This document shows, in pieces, positions 58,193 through 64,000 of a stretch of DNA of 64,000 nt; the first letter of the stretch is position 1; every line of letters begins with the position of its first letter. The translations under genes and the position numbers were made by a program. This DNA comes from Centrapalus pauciflorus (taxonomy: Eukaryota; Streptophyta; Magnoliopsida; Asterales; Asteraceae), in assembly GCA_020465985.1 (NCBI GenBank), contig JAANYP010004425.1, positions 62,865-126,864 of the forward strand, given 5' to 3'. The notes below the pieces were generated by a model. That model worked only from the letters and a program-made list of their open reading frames with translations, made no database searches and was not told where the DNA came from.

Positions 58193-60293
58193 ATGTCAAT
58201 ACCCAAAGAGCCGGAGCAGGTGATGAAGCAACGAGACGGATCAGTGCTTGGGAAAAAAACCATTCTCAAGAGCGACCATTTTCCTGGATGTCAGAACAAG
58301 CGATTGTCTCCCCAGATCGACGGTGCCCCAAATTATCGTCAGGTTACGTATTACTGTTATTTATTTTGTTATTGTTTTTTTTCCCTCTTTCTTCCACTTT
58401 GCACATGAACCCCTCGTTTTCATCTTATTAGTGCTTGATTTCTCTTATTGCCCAGGTTAGATGTTACGAAACTGAAAACCTTCAGTATAGCCCAACTTTT
58501 TTTCATTACCCCATTTGAGATGGTTGATACAACTGCCATTTTATTATCTAGTCAACAACAAAGGATTCCCATATTACTTCTTGGAATCGTGTGGCAAATC
58601 TTGATAGTATTACGGAATAGTTCTAGTGGTCGAGAAATTAATGGTCTTATAGCGTTGTATCTTCGCCTGTCGTTTAGCTTCATAAAGACGACTTTTAACT
58701 TGTTCATGCTAATGTATTTAGTTTTCTTCACCATTCTTGTTGTGTGTATTAGTTGGAGTTCTGCCTTTTGTACATCATGCTTTCCATTATTTAACCATTG
58801 AAAGTCTGGTTTCATTTGCTTCATGAAATTATCAGGCCGAATCATTACACGTTCATGGTGTTGCGATCCCAACTATTGATGGCATTCGGAATGTTCTTAC
58901 ATATATTGGGGCTCAAATGGATGGGAAGCAAACAAATGTTCTTTGGATCAACCTTCGTGAAGAACCAGTATCATGCATCCCTTTCTTTACGGCAATAATT
59001 TTTATGCATTGGTGCCAATTTTCTTTGCATGCATCCACGTGTTTATAGAATCTTGTTGTGTATGCAACATGGAAAAAGGATTAATTAAAATAACGGCTTT
59101 CGTTGTTTAAGGTTTATTCTTGGAAGAGGGGACTTTAGAGAACTTCCGTTGGTTGAGAGCAAAAACATGCTACTGTTGGAAAAAATGAGCTATCTAAATT
59201 GCATCAACTTTACACTTAGGATTAGTCGATTAGATGAGTACCATGCAGAATACCCATGTTGCACCTGTCTTGAGCTTGGAATAAACTATGATGAATCTTA
59301 TAAATAGTGAGCCAAATGGCCACTGTTTCTGGCATTTATATTTTTTTGTTCTTTATAGCTACTAATTTCTACTTTTAAGAAGAATTGCATTATTACAACT
59401 CTTGACTTTTCTTTGTCATATATACATATATCATATATGCACCTCCTCATGAATAACATTAACAAATGCTTCATTGATATCCATTTAATAGAATGGCCGA
59501 TGACAAATGATGATAATAACTTGTAAAGTTATAAGTCATATTGGTCAGTTGGCTACACGTAATGATCCTCACCTTATGTCTCCGTAGCAATTAGCTAGCA
59601 CTCCCTTGCGAGGGCTTAATGGTTGATGAATAGTTAAAATTATGTGAGGAACCTATTGGAAAGGAAGGTAGTACCAACACTTCTGACTTGAGCTTCTTAG
59701 TAAATGCTTACTTCCATAAGATCCTCTAGGAAGGAAGATCACATCGCTTAGAGTAGATATGTTCTCATCAATACCGTTGATTTTTTTCGATATATTTTTT
59801 GCACCCATCTCCCTTTAGTCATGGTTTAATCTAAGTGCAAATTCATACACATTTTTTCTGTTGATGTTAATATGTATCAATACACATGTGAATGACTGAC
59901 TGCATTTGTAATATGCACATCTGTAGACAGATATGTAAATCTACAGTGTACTTGCCTATGTATATTTATCCACATGTAAGGATACCGGTACATATACCAT
60001 ATATGTATGGAGCTCCCATATCTTCTTTTCTTTAAAAATAAAAAAAATAAAAAAACCCATATATCCATAACTATAGACCCCACTATTTGTCATGCATTTG
60101 TGTAATTCAGTTGGCACTAAAGAACAAAAAACTGGAAAAAAACAGAAAATAAAAGGACAAGAACAAAGTTAACAAATGGATGTATTGTTAATAATAATGC
60201 TATGAATTTTCTGTGAAACAGGTGGTTTATATCAATGGACGACCATTTGTCTTGCGTGAGGTTGAGAGACCCTTCTCCAATCTTGAATACACG
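58193..60293 (+). CDS. Paladin-like protein (PTP-like phytase family), first three coding exons, partial
   Basis: Exon 1 is 58,193-58,342 (MSIPKEPEQVMKQRDGSVLG ... GAPNYRQ, donor CAG|GTTACG). Exon 2 is 58,836-58,967 (acceptor ATCAG|GCCGAA; AESLHVHGVAIPTIDGIRNV ... NLREEP, donor CCA|GTATCA). Exon 3 is 60,222-60,293 (acceptor AAACAG|GTGGTT; VVYINGRPFVLREVERPFSN LEYT, donor ACG|GTGTGT). All introns are phase 0 and the 118 codons have no stop. Plant paladins are roughly 1,200-residue proteins with repeated PTP-like phytase (inositol hexakisphosphate phosphatase-like) domains; this is the very start of the first. The Cys-containing active site lies downstream and is not seen. No further exons are recognised to 64,000, so a long intron, a rearrangement or a pseudogene are all possible. 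Intron 1 is 493 bp and intron 2 is 1,254 bp. Confidence 0.82.
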
Positions 60294-60546
60294 GTGTGTT
60301 CATTCTTCTTTATTATTCTCGATCACAGTTTGAACTTCTCATTTCAGATTGATTATGTGTTTGCTTTGAACTTCAGTTTGTACCAGCCATGCATCTCATG
60401 ATTGGTTGCTCTGCTTCTGCGTGTCTTTGACCAACTTCATCACCCTGTTTATAACTTACTTTGAACAAACTACTTTCCTGTTGTCAGTTTTTTCATGGGG
60501 AATATTTGTATGAGTACTGAAACAGAGTAAGTAACTAAGACACTAA
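60294..60546 (+). other. Start of intron 3 (putative) of the paladin-like gene
   Basis: Follows the GTGTGTTC donor. T-rich sequence without recognised coding content. Confidence 0.4.
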
Positions 60547-60771
60547 GGTGGCGTTTGGATTGCATCAATTTAAAATGATAGATTTTAAAATGATAGGATT
60601 GTGAAATCTTTAAGGGAATGAATGGATTATGAAATGTGGAGAAGTGGTCGAATATAAAATCCTAAATGGGCTAAATCATTTCTTTTAATTTTTAATCCAA
60701 ACATGACAATGAAGTATTTCTAAATCCAAATTCTAGATGAGTTGTTTAAATCCTTCAATCCAAACGGCACC
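60547..60771. mobile_element. MITE, PIF/Harbinger (Tourist)-like, 225 bp, TSD TAA
   Basis: Ends GGTGGCGTTTGGATTG and CAATCCAAACGGCACC are inverse complements with one mismatch. TAA flanks both ends (60,544-60,546 and 60,772-60,774). The interior is AT-rich (aaaatgatagattttaaaat) and has no ORF. TAA target duplication and a GG start fit Tourist-type MITEs. Confidence 0.85.
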
Positions 60772-60774
60772 TAA

Positions 60775-61490
60775 GTACACCAATTGCCACTGGACTATGT
60801 GTTAAATTGCACTTTTCTACTCAAGTCTGGCTGAATTCAATAGCAAAATGATATGGATGCCAATGATCAACTTAAGTCGAGCAAAAGATGGTGAAAATGC
60901 TTGATTAGTTTACAAATTCTTCGTAGTCGATCAGCATCATCAACCTTTCAAGTTACAACGATTGAAACACATGTCATTTCCCCCATTTTCTAATTGTAAT
61001 TTGTCAATTGACATTTAAACCAAATGTCCAAATGACTTGTAAAATGAATTCTTAACAGGTCTTTTCTTTGCTGATAAAGCAAATTGATTATATGTTTCCT
61101 ATCACTTCAAAAAGCCCCTAATGATTCCTACATGAAGTCTAGGGGTGGCAAAATGGGTGGGTTGGGTCGAGTCAAAACGGGTCAGGTTGAAACTTTCAGA
61201 ACGAGTGTGTATCGAAACGGATTGGATTGCCTGGTTTTTTTAATTTGAAAAAGAAAAACACACCTGTGAGTGATAATTTGACCGTGGGCGTGTGGATAAA
61301 GCCTAGTCTAAGAAAAGGAAGCTACAGTATCAAGAGAAACCAAAAGCACTGTGACTGGTCATATTAATTATCACCGAACCTCGCCTATATCCATGACATT
61401 CAATTTTTTAGAAAATAAAAAAAACCAGATAAGCATTCTTCTCTAGAATACGTGAAATATCTTCACTGACCATACCACCATGGTGGCAAT
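60775..61490. other. Intergenic or intronic stretch
   Basis: Contains the widespread dispersed-repeat phrase ggggtggcaaaatgggtggg followed by gtcaaaacgggtcaggttga at about 61,143-61,190. No gene was recognised. Confidence 0.4.
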
Positions 61491-61559
61491 TTCAAAACCT
61501 TGATACCAATCCAGTTCAATAAGATATCTGAGGTTTTCTCACTTCAAAATCAGCACAGT

Positions 61560-61795
61560 AACGGTGAGCACGCCATTCTCTATTGCTGCCTTCAGCTACC
61601 TTCACCATTCCGGCAATCCGGCTACATTCTTATAGGGAACTACCATCCTACCAGCGCGGTGATGCTCAAGGCCCTGCGCAACACAGGCTGTTGCGAGCGC
61701 CTTCTTGTTGTTTCATTGAATCTGGCCCAAAAAAGAAGAAAATTGAACCCCTACTTGATAAGTTGTTTAAGTAATTCAAATTTTGTAGTAAAGAT
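61560..61795 (+). pseudogene. Exon-like fragment, unrecognised
   Basis: GC-balanced block in AT-rich surroundings with two overlapping open frames. One gives SGYILIGNYHPTSAVMLKAL then CERLLVVSLNLAQ; the other ends ESGPKKKKIEPLLDKLFK with a stop, which looks like a natural protein C-terminus. A frameshift between them would explain both. I cannot name the family. It may be a retrocopy or captured exon. Confidence 0.3.
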
Positions 61796-61885
61796 TGTGT
61801 GTATTTTGTATATTTTTGTATTTTAGATTATCAGCTGCTAAAGTAGTATCAATGTGTTATTTTATATGAAATATAATACCAAAAC

Positions 61886-61965
61886 AAGCGCGCCTCGGGC
61901 ACGTGATGCGCGCGCCTCCTATTGCATCTCGTGCCTGTTAAAACCAATTCACCTGATCCACCTTG
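61886..61965. other. CG-rich island
   Basis: gcgcgcctcgggcacgtgat and gcgcgcgcctcctattgcat are strongly CG-rich in an AT-rich area. The phrase gcgcgcct occurs twice around a CACGTG core. No coding frame. Confidence 0.4.
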
Positions 61966-62259
61966 CGTTCTCCTGAAGTGTGAACCTTCTCATAAATTTT
62001 CTGCTGCTTCCCTCCACACGGTGTCACATGTCACGTTGGGTTTTAAAAAGCATGCCTGATGCGAGAGGCGCATTCAGGCAATTGCATTAGCAGACAATGG
62101 CTGATTGCAAAGTGAGTTCATGATGTGGTAGGAGGCTTGAATGTCACATTCACCTTGGCCGAGGTGAGGTGTTGCCTCACTGCCTACGTCACCTCCTTAG
62201 AAACACATGGTAACTGAACTTGTCTGTGGCACCTTTAAAGCTGAACATGCTTTATTTAT

Positions 62260-64000
62260 GTGCATGAAAAAGCGTTCTGTATCCAGAGCATATGATTTGA
62301 GTTAATTTGGTCATGATGCCAGCTTGTAGGTAAAAAGGGTAATAAAGATATGACAAAGTATATAAGACGTGGGAGCATTATCCCTTATATCAATTGCACA
62401 ACAATTTTGAAGTGAATAGTGCTATTTCTCATGAAAATTCGATAATTTCTTCCATCTTTTATGATCTATTACTAAACTCATCAAATTCTCATATTATTAT
62501 TTTATATCTCTTACTTACAATGGAACATTATGCATAAATGGGCTATGCTAAAATGTACAAGAGAGGATGAGTTTATTACTATTTATGATGCGACTATGCT
62601 AATATGCACTAGAAGACACTTCAGGAAAACACCATTTGTATTTGGGTTTTGCGAACATGTGCCATTTATTATATTATTAGTTGTACATTTAATTAAATAT
62701 CTTTACATATTGTTAATTTTAGTCGGCTTAAATTTAACTTTAACTTTTACTATGTTATTAACAGTTTTAAAAGAAAATACAACATCAAAGCAATATAATA
62801 TTATTTTTAGTTTATTGTCATATATGGGTTATAATAACTTTCATTGATTGTTAATTGTAATTTATTATAACTATTTAGTTATGCTTTTTTAAGTTAGTAA
62901 GTTGCTATAATGTTCTTTTAGTTTCTATATATTTTATGTCTTTTTTTTTTCTTTTACTTAAAAGTATCATGTTCACTTTATATATGGTTTAAATATAAGG
63001 TTTTGTTTATTGTAGTTTATTGTATGGTTAATTTAATACAATTATTTAAGTACCAACTATAATGTTGAACGTTAAAAAAAATTATTAAAGCAAAAGATAA
63101 TATTCAAAATTTCAGTTTATTCTTAGTTTTGGTTTAGTTAACTTTTAATATGATAGTTGTTAAATGTGTAAGTGTAACATTATAGCTAATGACATGTGGT
63201 TGAATCCTTTTGTTAATTATGAAATATTATATACTTTTTTCCAATTATTTTCTAGTCCTTTAATTTATTTTAGTTATTAAGTAGTAATATATGCTTAATG
63301 TTAATAAAACTTTATTTCAACTTAATTTGATTCTTTAAATATTATGAAATTTATGTATTATTAAAATTAGTTTATTTCAAGTTTAATTTGTTTCAAATGT
63401 GAACAATAGTATTGGAGATTTTAAAAAATAATATGAAAAAAATCACTTTTATAGTTCATTATAATTTTAATATATTAGATAATTTATAGTTAATCTGAAG
63501 TTACCTCTTAATTTTCTTTTGTACTTAATTTGTATTAGTAAAAAATGATTTTAAATTGTATTGATTTGATTTAATATTTAATAAATCATCCTGTCTAATG
63601 GATTATAAATTTCAACTTAATATAATTTTTAGTTTATTACTGTTTTTGTACATTTTTTTTTTTTTACTTTAGTTAGTTTTATTTTTTCAAATGTTAATTG
63701 TACCATTAAGAATTCTAATAAAAATATAATATCAAACCATAATATGATATACAATTTGAACTTCTTGTCATTTTGGACTCTAGTTTATTGTAATATATTT
63801 TTAATACATTTTAACTTTTACTTGATTGTAATTTTTAATTTAAAATTTATCCAATCTAAAGTTTTGTGATTTATTTATTCAATAAAAATACAAAGCTTTA
63901 TCCCATCGCAATGTGTGGGCAATTACTATCTTGTTCATGTCATTTTCAGCTAGTACAAGACCAGCCCATTTCTTGTGTCCAACTCACCTTGGGCCTGATT
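62260..64000. other. AT-rich stretch without recognised gene
   Basis: Dominated by repeated short phrases such as tagtttattgtaa/tagtttattgtag (62,808-63,800). The 105-codon frame at 62,530 is Leu/Ile/Thr-rich low-complexity translation of AT-rich DNA and is not accepted. The last 80 bases (from about 63,900) become more balanced and may enter another feature. Confidence 0.4.

Noticed and set aside
58448..58801. 117-codon ORF as a gene
   Set aside because: It lies in intron 1 of the paladin-like gene and has no recognisable domain.
62530..62847. 105-codon ORF as a small membrane protein
   Set aside because: Composition follows the AT-rich DNA; no start context, family match or conserved neighbour.

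Overview
This is plant nuclear DNA, most likely from a eudicot. It is dense in nested LTR retrotransposons (Athila-like, chromodomain-bearing Ty3/gypsy and Ty1/copia), with foldback DNA elements that have 9-bp target duplications, a MITE, and one split-gene start at the right edge. The style of the gag and pol proteins would fit an Asteraceae genome, but this is only an impression.

Layout. 1-892 is one end of a copia-type LTR, inverted relative to a solo LTR at 39,974-41,096. 893-12,637 is an Athila-type Ty3 element on the minus strand. It has a 5' LTR (11,020-12,637), a PBS at 11,000-11,017, decayed gag/PR/RT/RNase H/INT, and a broken env-like ORF. That ORF has its own apparent TATA box, 5' exon and 817-bp intron. 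The element's 3' LTR is not seen. It sits inside the RT gene of a second element.

12,638-30,427 is a head-to-tail array of three closely related chromodomain Ty3 elements (here B, C and E, minus strand) that share LTRs: B internal, LTR L1, C internal, LTR L2, E internal, truncated LTR L3. Only E keeps a PBS and an extra ORF ahead of gag. 30,428-36,950 is AT-rich. It contains a 2.1-kb, almost loop-free palindromic foldback element with a 9-bp TSD, surrounded by older decayed relatives and many small TTTTTTCGTTCGAAAAAA-like hairpins.

36,952-38,891 is the 3' end of a minus-strand copia element, split by an unidentified insert. 38,892-49,867 is the best-preserved element, a chromodomain Ty3 element (D) with both LTRs, PBS and PPT and few coding breaks; its left LTR carries the copia solo LTR. 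49,868-55,102 is a plus-strand LTR (F) split by a 3.5-kb minus-strand LTR (G). 55,103-57,750 holds a tandem duplication, one copy of which has received a second foldback element with a 9-bp TSD, while the other copy preserves the empty site.

58,193-60,293 carries the first three in-phase coding exons of a plant paladin-like (PTP-like phytase family) gene on the plus strand. The rest of that gene is not visible, so it lies beyond the window or is missing. A PIF/Harbinger-like MITE with TAA target duplications lies at 60,547-60,771. Apart from paladin, every recognisable protein is a retrotransposon product, and nearly all are broken by stops or frameshifts. No rRNA gene, tRNA gene or CRISPR array was recognised.
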